64,000 bases of DNA. It comes from Eutreptiella sp. 'Long Island Sound 2002' (Eukaryota > Euglenozoa > Euglenophyceae > Eutreptiales > Eutreptiaceae). The stretch is from positions 101,871,367 to 101,935,366 of the forward strand of contig OZ038381.1 in NCBI GenBank assembly GCA_964036045.1. Reading direction: 5' to 3'. Of the stretch, positions 45,401-57,205 are shown one piece after another. The notes under the pieces are model-generated. The model saw only the letters and a program-made list of their open reading frames with translations, was not told the DNA's origin and did no database searches. Positions within the stretch are counted from its first letter, which is position 1. Each line of letters opens with the position of its first letter. A program made the translations under genes and the position numbers.

Positions 45401-46136
45401 CCGAACCGCGCCAATGTTGTATGTTGCTTTCTGAAAATGGCACCCATAGCATCATTCTTTCTTATTGACATTGGCATACAACACAATTGCATCAGACGCC
45501 AAAAGTTACAAGTCTTTTGCATGAAGGTCCTATAACAAGTGCAGGGACATGACCAAGACTAGCAGCGGTGGCTTGTTGCTTAATGTCCCCACATTCGCAT
45601 CTAGCACACTTATCATGCCTCATGACAACAGACCAACATATGAAACTGCGGGCAATGTCATTAGTGCTCATGCCGCCATCAACTCCGTTGGAGTACTAAA
45701 CATATGAGTGCCAAAGAAAAGCCCGAAGGGAGTGGGATCCATGGCATCTCACATGTATAGAGAATCTAAAAGGTAACAATATGCAAGCATGTCACAAGGA
45801 TTACCCAATCCGCAGCATTGAAACTATGTTGCCGGCTTCAACGAGACTAGAAAAAACACAAGCAAAGAATATTGTACTATTACCGTAATATTACTGCATT
45901 ACCGTACCACTTTGATACGAAAAGGCTTTTTTCCGAACTGCACACCGAAAGCGCTCTACACAGCGTTTTTTGACCTTTTACGTGTTTTCAGCATTGTAGT
46001 TTCAACGCTGCGCATGAAGAATGCTCTGCAAAGCGCCTTTTCTATCCATTACATGGTGCATCACATCATGGAGGGGGATGTGCATTTGCTAATTGTTATG
46101 CTACCTTTCTCGAGATAAACTTTCCACCACTGTGAG

Positions 46137-46997
46137 TTGGCAAGATTGCAATGTACGGCTAGAAAACTTTTGGAAAAGCCGGAGTATCAATTCAAAAAAC
46201 TCGTAACCAAGCTGAAAGACAGGATGCCTCACCCCTTCACATCCGTTCATCCCATGCCCCCGAGTTCCGTCATCCTGTCCGGTGTGGAGTCCGGCGATAA
46301 GCTGGCCCACACGGACACTCCACCGCCCCCTACATCCTCCCCCCGTCCAACCGGTCAAAGTTAGACTGAAACACACTTGCAAAACTCCTTTAGGGGGTGG
46401 TCTGTGCGTAACCCCCGAATTAGCAAAAAGGGGATGGCACACCTAGAGATGCATGCCTTGGATGAGGGGTTGAAGGTGTTACAAAAGACGGGGGGAGTGA
46501 AGCATGAAAGTAACAAGCGGCAAAGAAAGGAGTAACAACTGATTGTTTGCTGTGCCCATTGTTGTGTGCCACCCAAAATCGGGAACCCCACCGGGAAGTG
46601 CAATCAGCAAGGGGTTCCTGGTCAGAATGCATGGTCTACATCCCAATTCAGCAACCCCTTACTGGTCTGCATGTACTCCCGGGAAGTATCCCATACCTCC
46701 CGGGAACCAAAATGGCAAACGGTCCCAAATGCGCCACTTGGGGTGAAACACATGTTGTTCCAACAAATCATGATCTGTACACAAAAACACTTAGTTTTTG
46801 GTTCACCGCCCCGCCCTTGGTCCGTGTGCCCACTACCCCCTTCCCGGGGAAACCACAGGTCTATTTCCAGTATGCAGATCCACTTTTTGGGGCACTTCAC
46901 AGTGTCCATTGACATTGCAACACAGCATGGGTACAAACCCCAACTATTTCCACTTTTGGTAAGTAATAGCCGCACGCCTACCGGAACATTGATGTAA
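46137..46997 (+). other. decayed coding region, unassigned
   Basis: Plus frames give CTARKLLEKPEYQFKKLVTK (46155-46220), KKGMAHLEMHALDEGLKVLQ (46425-46490), a cysteine-rich CCAHCCVPPKIGNPTGKC (46550-46605) and TAPPLVRVPTTPFPGKPQVY (46800-46870), interrupted by stops and frame changes. It looks like a broken gene of unknown kind. Confidence 0.3.
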
Positions 46998-47699
46998 GTG
47001 AGGTAGGCACACAATGCAAAAATGTCTGCCAAATTGACAAGACGTCCTAAAAGCAAAAGGCAGCAAAATGGGTTTCTCCTACGTGGTTGTGTGCAAGCAA
47101 ATATGAGGCAGTGCAGCACCCACCACCTTACATTTGTTGACATGTGAATCAACTATGGTACTGTAGTTTGAGGTCATTAGGAATGTCTGGAAACAAAATA
47201 GCAATCTAGTGGTGTTTGCGGGCTGGCAACTTTGCATGGTGCCGTGTGCCGTAATAACTATTGGACACAAAAAAGTGCTCTGCAGGGCGCTTTTCTGCAT
47301 GCGCGCACCAAAAAGGCGCTCTACAGGGCGCTTTTTTGGCGCAATGTAGAAAAAAGTGAATATCAAAGAAATCATGTTTTCAAAAAAAGCACTCTGCAGA
47401 GCGTTTTTTGGCACAAACTTGGCATATGTACTAGTACTACGTTTCTCAACGCATTGTATAGTTGTGTATGATACAGCCCTATGTGGAACACTAATTGCAA
47501 TTTTTGGGCAACATACATGCTTAAATTAGCGGCTTTTCACACTGCAGGCGGTGTTACACCCCACCACAGTCCTACAGTGTGCATCTAGGTAATCACGTTA
47601 CATTAATCATCAGCAACCCATTACACGAAGTGTCCGATAAATGAGGCAAACAATCTAGTGTCTTTGACGTTACACTTTCTGTAACAAACATACGGTACG

Positions 47700-48278
47700 T
47701 TTCACCGCTCTGGTCGACTTACGACCCCTGCGGAAAGAGCTGCCTAAGCCCGTGGACCATCCATGGGCTTGCCTAAAGCTGGATTATGGAACACGGAATG
47801 GTGGTAGATCACATTCAGCAAAAACAGGCCAAGGGGGATGTCTGGGAACAAACATGAGGTCCAGCAAACTTTTCTTTTCAGGGGACCAATGGGTGGCGTG
47901 TGTCGGATCAAGATCTTCCACACACTCGCGCCAATAGTACAAACCAACAATAACATCATCCCATGAGACATTAGTATACAATGCATCAGAATCAAATGTA
48001 GTCATCATGGATGTGCGGTCGAAGTGCATGGAACAGAGGCGTGTCACAAGATCAAAACTGTCATGCAGGGAAGCACCAGGGGGGTTCAATCGTGTATCCT
48101 TGCTCAATAAGGTGTCACCAAACGCGGCCATAATAAATGAAGCTTGCGTGGTACCCCGAGACGATGGACTCACTAGTGGGTGGGACGGAAAACGAAATTG
48201 GTTCATCCCTTTGCATTGTTCTGCATTGTGGCAAGGGAGGGTGGCGACCCCTTTGCTACGGGACCAAAACATTACCAA
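47700..48278 (-). pseudogene. Penelope-like reverse-transcriptase fragment
   Basis: The minus strand encodes SFDLVTRLCSMHFDRTSMM, then TTFDSDALYTNVSWDDVIVG, which fits the RT motif A of Penelope-like elements (DVxxLYTNIPxxD). After LLDLMFV and AECDLPPFRVP there is an in-frame TAA near 47790. The same frame then reads SSFRQAHGWSTGLGSSF, fitting the next RT block (Y/FxQxxGxxMGxxxSP). The catalytic YxDD is not visible. The beginning overlaps the duplicated block that starts at 48193. Confidence 0.6.
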
Positions 48279-48625
48279 AAAAATTGGGGTTTGTTGGCTT
48301 ATTTTGGCCTTTGGTAATTTTTGCTTTCTGTGTAGGCGCTTGCTAGGGGAGTGTCAACCGGGAGGCAGAGACGTTGGACCCACCAGACAGGCGCGAGCTG
48401 CATGTGCTCTTGGCTAAGCGCAGGACAGGCTGATGCCTAACATTGGTGTCTCAATATCCCAACATTCCTTGTCAATTCCACAAAAAGATGGGCTCAAAAT
48501 CGAAAAATCCATGATATTTGTGCCGTTGGGGGACGAAACTGGGGGGGCACTGCCTGACATCGCCCCTGCCCTGGCCCCCGTCTTGGGCCCTGTTCCAACG
48601 GATCCAAAGGCTTGGCAGACGGTTG
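48193..48625 (+). repeat. segmental duplication, block 1 (copy b)
   Basis: Partner of 38519-38956 with only scattered differences. It ends GGCTTGGCAGACGGTTG, immediately followed by a 40-base GT...AG segment and then block 2. Confidence 0.85.
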
Positions 48626-48665
48626 GTGCCTAAAAGTGTGGCCACAGGTGCCTCTTTCCCCAGGC

Positions 48666-48978
48666 AGAACCTTGTGGTTTGTGTGGGTGTACTACAGCAA
48701 CTTGCAAGTATTGCAAGAAAATGTCTCAAGCCACTCTTGGTCTTTGGCCATTCCCTAGGAAGTGTCCTAAGGAGGTGGCCTTGGCTTTATGCGTCCTCCG
48801 AACCATGCAGGGAATCCCCTGTTTCGATGGCGCTGGTCAAGACAAAATGGACCGCAGTCCCAAAAAGACAGATGCTGACCAGTTCCCCCGCCAAAATGCC
48901 TCACATGCTTTTGTTACATTCTGCCAGATCAAGTGAATACAACAAACCTCCAGCAACAAGCCCCAAGGTGGAGTACTG
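48666..48978 (+). repeat. segmental duplication, block 2 (copy b), CxxC exon-like
   Basis: Partner of 40156-40499. It encodes EPCGLCGCTTATCKYCKK, with an intact C-x2-C-x6-C-x2-C, then LGLWPFPRKCPKEVALALCV and ends FVTFCQIK. It is preceded by TGCCTCTTTCCCCAG, a good 3' splice site. Confidence 0.75.
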
Positions 48979-51130
48979 GCCCACACGATACGGTAGGATG
49001 GGCAACGCCCCCTTGAATTCAGCCTTGTCACCAACTTTCAAGCTGTGCAGGTGTTGCGACACTGGATCCTGGACAAAATGTATGCAGTTGCTGCACTCAG
49101 ATGCTAGTGTCTGCCTGGGTTCCTAGTCTCTGATCTTGGGGACAGGAGGCATCCACTGCTTGAAGAATTCCGGGACATTGTAACCACAGGCAGTGGCACA
49201 TGTGCCCCTCACAGGCAGCACCATTCAGTTAGAACCGCCGGTTGTTCTACCACTAGCCTTGGAGAGAGGAAGAGGAGGAGGAAGTGGAGTGACTCTCGGT
49301 CACTGGGCCGGATCAGCTGCCAGATGTAGCGATGCAGATATGAACTGTGGCAAACAAAAAGCCGCAGGTCGAAGCTCAATGCTGATAGCTGCACATGTGA
49401 AAGCAACAACAAACGGCGGCGATACTTGGAATCCAAGCTGCTGATACTCATGAAGCGATAGAGCACGGCTGCGAAAGGGAGGCTTTGCCGTGCCAATGGA
49501 CGCGTGATAAATTCTCAAGGCCGAAAGACAATACCTCGGTCCTTTTCACGACGAGATCAAAGTGACCCAAATCGCTATTGCGCGTCACCGGGTAGTATGG
49601 CGCCTGCAACAAAGGAAGCTATTACAATCACGACCACAGTGACAAAGGAGAGCGATGTGTCACAACGCCTGCAACAAGCACCCGAATGGGTGTACAAATG
49701 TGTGTGAAACAAGGAAATGTGCGGGTGAGCAAGTGATGGCGCGGGATTCAACACATCTCCAGCACACACCAGCTCCAACAAATGCACAAAGAGACAAGGC
49801 GCGGACCGCCAGGGTGACAGCCATGCTTGCAGCAAAAATATGGCTGGCCAGGCGACCTTGTGTAGTTAAGATCTTGCTGCAACCTCTGGTGTTCAGCCAA
49901 AATATGCCTTTCGCTGCAGCACTTTCTTTTTGCACCCCGTACTTCACTCAACTGATTCACTTCACTGGAGGACACAGCGCAATACATGACTTTCGCCTCA
50001 ACCAAAACGTTTCTACAAATGTACTCCAGTCCTCGCGCATTTTGCACCACTGCGCTCCAAACTTCACTGTGAGCCACTTTGGTAAGGTGCGCCAAAAGCA
50101 CGAAGTTTGCATGTTATGCAGCAAGGGAATTTATGCCAAAATCATCTTCTGAGTGCTCACCCACCAATCATCCTATCAATGATGAAGAAAATTTACTACT
50201 AATAGCCAAAAGAATTTGTGATTGTCAGAGAAGTGCACTTTAAATCAATGGACGAGAGATCATAGAGTTTTCATGGAGAGAAAGAAGTTGGCTGCTACTC
50301 ACTGGGCAACAGTGATGCCTCACAAGAAACGAATAAGGAAAGAGAAGAGATGGAAGAGAGAAGAGGCATACCCTCACATACTGATCACCATCGCCTTTGC
50401 ATCGGCCGAGAATGACTGAAACGACTCGGATGCCGGCCTGACATCAAGGGGGAAGGGAAAGCAGCGCACTCTCCATGCCCCCGCCCTGAATACCCACTGT
50501 GTTCTTATCCAACCTCTAGCAAAGATTTCGCCGCATGGTCCGTGGCCACTACTAGTGGCCTGCTCCGCAAGGGTGTCATGCATCTGCTAATTTGCGAAGC
50601 AAAGGGAGGAAGCACTAGATCTTCAATGCAATAGAGCGCTTGCAACTACAAGCGACTACTAAAAATAGTGGATGACCTGATGCGATGGTGTCATGTGAAA
50701 CAACAAGTGGAACCTTCTTTCGACTCGTAAGGATTTAGGGGCATAAAACACTCCGAATCCCTCATTGTTGATTGGCACTAGCTTTGTATAGCAAACAGCT
50801 ATGGGACAAGGGGATCCGAACTCCAAGGGGGCGGTGTGCAGCCAACCAAACCTGTCCAATTATCCCACGTAGTGTAAAGGCACCATATTACATATTGCTT
50901 TTGGGTGAGCCCCAGGACCTTATAATACAAATACCCCCCCCCCAGGGGCCAAGCAGTAGACCTGGGTCTTGGGGGTGCTCACGGTGGCGGGTGGTTGTGG
51001 GTGGTTGCAGGGAGGCCTGTTTATTTACCAACAACCAATTTTTCACCCTCGATAGCCAAATGGCAACATTGCCTTTCAGCTGCTTGTTTTAGATTTTAAT
51101 CAATTTCAATTTATTTTACCTGACTCGTGG
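48979..51130. other. no recognised gene
   Basis: Several medium open frames (for example 49655-50152) have no motif I know. Cysteine-rich PTFKLCRCCDTGSWTKC near 49027-49080 follows duplicated block 2 and may continue that gene. Confidence 0.35.
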
Positions 51131-51181
51131 ATTATTATTATGGAGTGATTATTATTATGGAGTGATTATTATTATGGAGTG
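51131..51181 (+). repeat. 17-bp tandem repeat, three exact units
   Basis: ATTATTATTATGGAGTG three times at 51131, 51148 and 51165. Confidence 0.97.
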
Positions 51182-51666
51182 ATTGGTTACATTTCTTCAT
51201 CTTCCACTGGCCCTTCCCATATGAGTAAATGCAACCGGAACAGTGGGGAATAGGCAATGCGGCCCGCCCCGGTTTGGGGTGGTGGAACCCCCCAAAATGG
51301 ACTGGATCACAGATCGGACATGGACGTGACCCCCCCCCCCCCCCGTGCGCGTGCACACAGTGAAAAAATGTAGATCATTGATGATGCTAAATTGCGCCAA
51401 CCAGAGCAACAAATCCTGAAAGGTGCAAAAAATTAAAATTATTTTTCAAAGAAAAAAGGATTTTCTGTCCACACAACATCCACATCAACTTGCCAAAATA
51501 CAAAATGAATCAAAATGGATCAGAGAGGTGTGCACGCTAACAAAAATGGATTAGGTGGATTGGGATGGTGTACCCCCCCCCCTCCAAATGGACCAGAACG
51601 TGGATTGGGGACATTAACACCCCCCCCCCCCCCCCGGTGCCAAGTCCTCAGTGAGTGTTGACATTG

Positions 51667-53281
51667 ATTATATGCTAGATACCTTAGATGCAATGGAGGC
51701 AGATGCCGCTCGTGTAACATGCAACATGCAAATCGAATTGGCAAAATTTGACATATTGTGCCTCTGGAAGGAAGGATCTCCCATGGGGGTGGCTAGACGG
51801 TACACATCGGCCTCCTTCGGTAGTGCCCCCTGCGTCCGGGCTACTACTTGTGCCGGGACTTGCTCTGTGCACACCCGCGCCATGCCTTGGATCGTAGCGA
51901 GGTGGATGATTGTTGTCGCCCACTCAGCCACTGCCGCTCTGACTCTGTGCCCCGCCCAGACTGTCAATGTGATGTAAAGGTACTCCTCTTTCGACGGGAC
52001 ATGGTGCACCCTGAACCCCGGCGCCATGGTGCCACCAGCGTCTCTTCGGACGCCGCTGCAAACGCGAACTCCACGCCATTGTTCCACACACTGGGCATGC
52101 TGGTGTGCCCAAGCCCCACTGCCGCCATGTACGCCACCTCCCGGTACAGGTAAACTTTGGGACCCGAGGGCAACCCTCGGAAGACTCCCACTCGGAACCT
52201 CCACGCCCTCGTGGTGCCCGCCGCCGTCACGTAGACTATCTAGGCCCACTGAACGTACCGCTGATACCAGCGCGCCTTGGGCGGGTCCACCCCCGCCTCC
52301 TGCAGGAGGTGCGCGACATCCGCCAAATCCATCATGCCGTACACATTGCTTCTGTCCCTCTTATACAGGACCACGTTGCTGCCTTGCTCACGCATGTGGT
52401 CGAGTAGCATCGTCAACATGCCGGCGACATCCCCCGCCGATCGCCCTCTCTGGTATGCCCACCGTCTCTTGTTTACGTACTGCTCCGTCTAGGCAATGAT
52501 CGTGACCACCACCGGCTTGGCAACTTCTTCTTCCATCACTATAGGCTTCGTGTCCTCCTCTGTCCGCACAACTGGGCGCTTGCAGATGGGCACATGCAGC
52601 ACGAACCGGAGCACCGGCTCGATGTACGCAAGAGCCTCCGTCCTGCTCACTACCTCCCTCACTGTCGACAGTGACGTCGCCGTGAGCTGCTTGATCGCCG
52701 CGGCGAGCACGCCTGACTTGCCCGGGGCTCGCGGCTCTCGGGCCCCCACCGCTGTGATCCATGCCACCATCCGGATGTCCAGGTTGGTGTGCCCTGCCCC
52801 TAGGTCGGGGAACACGCGCGCCGGCCGCCCCTGCTTCCGCTCCATCTGTCTGGTGAACTCCCGCATCATGGCCGCTCCCGATCGCGGGGCTCCCGTTGAA
52901 TGTCGTGATGGGCGCAAAGACGTTGCCGCGCCGCCGCCGCACCAACCTGCGGGCGGACGGGAGGTCCTGCAGTCCTCAATCTAGGAACACGCGCTGCTGC
53001 TCCTGGTATCCCGCTCGCGCCTGCCAACTCCTCTTGCGCGCCATCAGCGCGCCCCAATCTTGCGCCTGGACTCGCGCCACGGTGCTGAAGGCGGGGGGCC
53101 CTACGGCCTGCACCAGGATCTCCATATTCGCTTCTGACCATGCTTGAACCGGCAGGACCGGGCTAGGCTCATACTTGTGGGCCCATCGGTCATGCTCTTC
53201 CCGGAATTGCTGCCATTGCTCTGGGGTAACGGTCTGGTGCCGTGTTTGTACTGGGCACGGCTGGGCCCCCATGGGGGCCAC
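51667..53281 (-). pseudogene. LINE reverse-transcriptase region
   Basis: The key block is QRGRSAGDVAGMLTMLLDHM (about 52390-52470), typical of LINE RT fingers (FxxGRSTxDA), followed by VVLYKRDRSNVYGMMDLADV in the position of motif A and LLQEAGVDPPKARWYQRYV. Stops occur before and after (VTIIA*TEQYV at 52489, YVQWA*IVYV near 52244). A frame change in the C-run near 52990 separates it from the upstream linker. A third frame continues to 51667 with PSKEEYLYITLTVWAGHRV. Catalytic YADD is not visible. Confidence 0.6.
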
Positions 53282-53293
53282 TCGGTATGTGCC

Positions 53294-53900
53294 TCATGTT
53301 TGTACCTCCGCCAGGACCATGCAATGGTCCGTGCGTACCGGGATGCGACCGAGGACTTGCACTTGGGTCACTAGCATGTCACGCAGGATCATGATGAAGT
53401 CTATCATGGACCGCTCATGGGTGTGGGCTCCCGCTCCCCTCCACTTCCATGTCCACCCTGTGGGGTAGGCCGTGTACCCCCACGCCCGGAGGCGGTCTTG
53501 GTATGCCGGGCGCTGCAGCACGTCCTTGTTGAAGTCGCCCAGCAATATCAAGGGCCCAGGGTGCCGCTGTACCACGTCCTAGAGCCCGTCCACGACCTCT
53601 CACTCCGACCTGTCCGAGATGGCGTACACCAACCCCACTCGAGCCAAGTCTTTCTCGCAGTGCCTCACCGTCCAAACGGACACGTCTTCGGCAACAGCTT
53701 CGGGATCCGCCGTAAACTAGCCTCCTATGTGGACCACGAGGGCCTTACTTTCAGCCCCGTCGGCCCCTGATTCCCACGGGTCTCCACTCTACCCTACGTA
53801 CGGGACCAAGTCTCCGCGAGAGCCAGCACGCCCACCTTGTGTTTGAGGGCTATCGCTAGCACTCACGCTGCCTTCTGCTGGTAGCCGCATACATTCAAGG
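53294..53900 (-). pseudogene. LINE APE-type endonuclease domain
   Basis: TLNVCGYQQKAA and GVLALAETWSRT at 53900-53800 match the opening strands of the endonuclease (LNVxG, and the catalytic E in AETW). GPLILLGDFNKDVLQ near 53530-53560 is the LGDFN block. SMIDFIMILRDMLVTQVQVL and PVRTDHCMVLAEV near 53310-53400 match the IDYIL and SDH blocks, with S replaced by T. In-frame TGA at 53600-53602 and TAG at 53579-53581 interrupt ISDRSE*EVVDGL*DVVQ. Both can arise by C-to-T changes. Confidence 0.72.
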
Positions 53901-54830
53901 TCGCGACACCCGGCGCGAAAAGAGTCGGGTTCTCGCCCCCGGCATCCCCTCTTTGGTCGTTGTCGTTGCTCCTGCCCTCGTCAGAGGAGGCATCGTCTAC
54001 GCTACGTACTGTCGGACTCACTGCGATCGCTGGAAGGAAGGCCTTTGTCTTAGCTGTTCCCATCCGCTAGGACTGGCATGTCCGCACACCAGGCTATGTA
54101 CCCCCATTAACGTCCTTCCCCAGCGGTCATGACCAGCAAGGTCCGCACCCTCGTTTCCACTAGCCCCCGCCACGTAACCATTGTTGCCGCCGGCACCATT
54201 GTGGCCCGCACGTGCCCGGCGAAGGCAGCGCCATTGACCGCAAGAGGTGCACCACGTACTCGCCGTTCTGGAGTACGGCCGATTCACACAGCGGGAGCAC
54301 ACTCACTAGGCCTTCCAGGTCATCACTTTGCAGCTCACCCTTGGCATGCCACAGCCGTCGCCGTTGCTGGGCTACCCATGTGTCTCTTCAGGGCGCACTG
54401 CCAGGGCGGCGCGTCTCCCTTAGGCCACATCTGCCAGCCGGATCCTAATCGGAGCTCCCAAGGCTGCAGGTTAATCAAATACACCACTGTCTGCTCTACG
54501 TCGTATGGGAGCTTGTCTACCCATCGTTGTGCCGCAGTCTGGCCGCCCGCCGGGAGGCCCTTCGCCAGCCACGTCGCTGGCGTCCAACCGGGGTGCCACC
54601 ATGGCAGAAAGTCGCCCAGCTGCGCCAGTACGGCATCGTCCCAGCGCACGGCCATGTGTACCTGGGACGTGAGCGTGGATACCTCTTTGAGCTACGCTGT
54701 GCTGAGCGCTCCCTCCGCTCAGGTCACCCAAGCCGTCGACTCTACCCTCGCGTCGCAGTGCCGGCTTCGCGCCCGGGCACCAAGGTCTCGCACTCCGTTC
54801 GCTTGATCGCCGGATCTCCCGGATGGCCAA

Positions 54831-55265
54831 AAGTGCAAAATTTTGCCCGTTTGCCGTGATGTCTTCTCCTAAAAGTCAACAAAAATATGGCATTCAAAAA
54901 AGCACTCGAGTACCGTGTTGAAATTCACATACTCATTCACAAAAAAATACATTGACACTCACATTCACACGCACATTCGTAGGTCATCCACATGATTTAT
55001 ATGAACCCCAATTTCATACCAATATCCCACCAATTTCGCACTACTTTTGCATGAATTTACCACAAATCTCATATTCATGTTACATATTTTTCCCGTATGC
55101 TACACATTGTTTCCTCTATGTGATAGAGCCTTGTTCTTGGGAGGCCTAAGTTGCCCAAGCGGGGGGGGGGAGGTTGTGTGAAACGAGGACGTTTCCGAGA
55201 TTCAGAAGAAACTGCAAAATAGCACCCACAAATTGCACGTAGTGCACAACGCACCCTTATTTCGC
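54831..55265. other. spacer, nothing recognised
   Basis: AT-rich with CACATTCAC-type low complexity around 54930-55000. Confidence 0.4.
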
Positions 55266-55560
55266 CTAAAATGAAATTTCCCCAATTTTACCCCCCTTTC
55301 CCACAATGTGGTAGATGGGCCTCTGTCTTAGACGCCCTGGATTGGTAGCACTGGGGCACGGAGGGATCGGCCCTTTTTTGTTCCACATTTTTTTTTTGTT
55401 AAGCACGACATCGAAAAACCGTGGAACTTTATTTCCGCGCCCGCCGCAGATTTTCTCCACTCGTTCCCAAGCCACCTTGTAGTCGGCGGAACCGCGGGTG
55501 TCTCCGTTCACCGTATACCCAAGCCTGGCAACAAAGTAGAGGGGCATGGGAGGTGCGGGA
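55266..55560 (-). CDS. hypothetical protein fragment, basic
   Basis: The minus-strand frame encodes LYFVARLGYTVNGDTRGSAD, YKVAWERVEKICGGRGNKVP, RFFDVVLNKKKMWNKKGPIP and ends with a stop at 55268. It looks like a genuine exon with a basic C-terminus. The start is not defined. It is on the same strand as the piggyBac locus but about 1.6 kb past its end, and no family is recognised. Confidence 0.3.
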
Positions 55561-56309
55561 CAGTCGGGGAGAAGGGAGGGGTTAGGGGTTGCATAGGTGG
55601 GGGGGGTCCAGCAAAGGGGCGGTTCGCAAAGGGGGTTCGGGGGTAATGAAGGGGGGGGGGGTCGGCCAATCCCCGATACCAACTCAACCCACACCTTTGA
55701 TGGAGCGTGGGAAGAGTGATGTCGGGGATGTGGTGGAGGGGGGGCACCTGAGGGTGGGCGAAGAAGAGCCCCAAGTCACCCCACCACGTCGCAGTGGCAC
55801 TGTGCCAGTGAAAGGGGAAAGAAATTGTTGCGAAAATTTCACATGAAAATAAAACACGCAACTGTCCATAGAAAAACTTCCTTGTGCAACTCCCCCATAC
55901 CGTACTGGCACTGAGAATTCGGCCATATTTCAAAGACAAATGCAGAGCTATGCTTGACCATGGAAGTTGAACGACAACGAATGTTCTCATCTCATGGATT
56001 GATTCGTTTGAACACACATGTGTTTGCCGATGCTATGCCCTCCCTAATGTCATGACCATTGCTAAACATTGACGTGACTGTAGTTGGCAACAATAGCTTA
56101 CAAATCATATCCGCTATGTACCTCAAAATTTCTGAATAAAGAAACGCTATCACCGACCCTAGTGGCAGATAGCATTTTTTCCCAAACAAATGCTAGTTGA
56201 TAGCATTTCGTGGTAGCACTTTTTGATCGCTGATAGCATTTCTTCCCCAAGAAACGCCATCCCATCCACTTTTAGTATATTCCTTTGGCTACTATACGCG
56301 TATATTTTC
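55561..56309. other. spacer before the piggyBac locus
   Basis: A GGGG-rich block lies at 55570-55670. Around 56167-56265 the motif GATAGCATTTCTTCCC and variants recurs about four times (TAGCATTT at 56168, 56202, 56233). No gene recognised. Confidence 0.45.
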
Positions 56310-56614
56310 AAGACCGGTCCACCGGTCTTTGCAAACCGATGCATTTCGGGTAAAGAGAATCACCAACCGTTCAGTTTAGACCGCTTCGCGTCACTTTAGC
56401 GTTATGGGTTAAAACGATCAGTTCAGGAAGACCGGTCGGACCGGTCCGACCGGTCTTCCTAAAGTGCATCGGACCGCGTCATTTTAGGTCACTTTAACAC
56501 ACTTTGCACTTTAAAGGGACCACCCAGACCGAACAGACCGGTCTTTGCAAGCTGGTCGGTCCGCTTCACTTAGTTCATTTACCACACTTTGGAGCACTTT
56601 GTGGGTGGGTGCTT

Positions 56615-56615
<1 letters not shown>

Positions 56616-56659
<44 letters not shown>

Positions 56660-56685
56660 TGGGTGTGGGTGTGTGGGTGCGTGTG
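56616..56685 (+). repeat. (GT)n microsatellite
   Basis: About 16 uninterrupted GT units followed by GGGTGT variants. Confidence 0.97.
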
Positions 56686-57205
56686 TACCTGCGGCTCACT
56701 TGGAAATGTGAAGTAGGGGCTCAGTTGGAGCTAAAACGGCTCATTTGGGGCTAAGTGGCGTTTTTCAAGGGGTTTCATGTGAAAAGTTGTGGCTTTCGGG
56801 GGTGGGTTGGGGTTTTTGAATGTCCCCAAAGGGATTGCAATCCCTAGTCCAAGAGGATTTGACCAAGGGTTTTTTTTTCGACGGCTCAGTTGACGGAGCA
56901 CCCCGACTGAGCCGTCACTGAGCCGTCACCAAAAAAAGTACCCCCCCCCCTTGAACCTTGACCAAGTGAGTATCTAAAACTTCTGAAAGCATTAAATGCA
57001 CGTTACCTAGCACGCAAAAAGCACAACAAACGAGCACAAAGACATCGCAAAGCACAACTGAGCCCCAAATGAGCCCCAACTTCACATTTCCAATTAGCCA
57101 CCAGTGAGCCGCAGGTACATGTGTGAGTGTGTGTCCGCGCCTTTGGCCGTCTGCATGACACGTACAAAGCAAATTCAAGGCATGCAACACTCCCAATTCA
57201 CCACA

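Larger units (their letters stand above)
38996..47410. repeat. dispersed hairpin family, arms GCGCTC / GAGCGC with A and T runs
   Basis: Short palindromes of the form AAAAAAGCGCTCTGCAGAGC followed by G/C and a T-rich stretch occur at about 38996-39020, 39132-39155, 39878-39905, 45947-45972, 46015-46042, 47269-47294, 47309-47339 and 47381-47410, with a half site at 42901-42925. The loop alternates CTACAG, CTGCAG and CTATAG. I saw none in the left 38 kb. Confidence 0.8.
51666..54830 (-). pseudogene. LINE (non-LTR retrotransposon) relic with endonuclease and RT
   Basis: Read on the minus strand from 54830: a first region (54830-54020, possible ORF1) with MAVRWDDAVLAQLGDFLPWW and VVYLINLQPWELRLGSGWQM, then an APE-type endonuclease (53.9-53.29 kb), then RT (53.28-51.67 kb). 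The order ORF1, endonuclease, RT is that of APE-class LINEs. Many stops and frame changes show it is inactive. GC is higher than in the flanks. C-runs lie just beyond its 3' side near 51620-51635. I see no clear target duplication. Confidence 0.72.

Noticed and set aside
38996-47410. Rho-independent terminators
   Set aside because: The stems followed by T-runs look like them, but the A-run on the other side makes them symmetrical and the host is a eukaryote. They are better treated as a repeat family.
37430-50160. Giant-virus or Maverick/Polinton insertion
   Set aside because: Base composition shifts and unknown exon-like pieces cluster here, but I found no DNA polymerase B, integrase, packaging ATPase or capsid motif.
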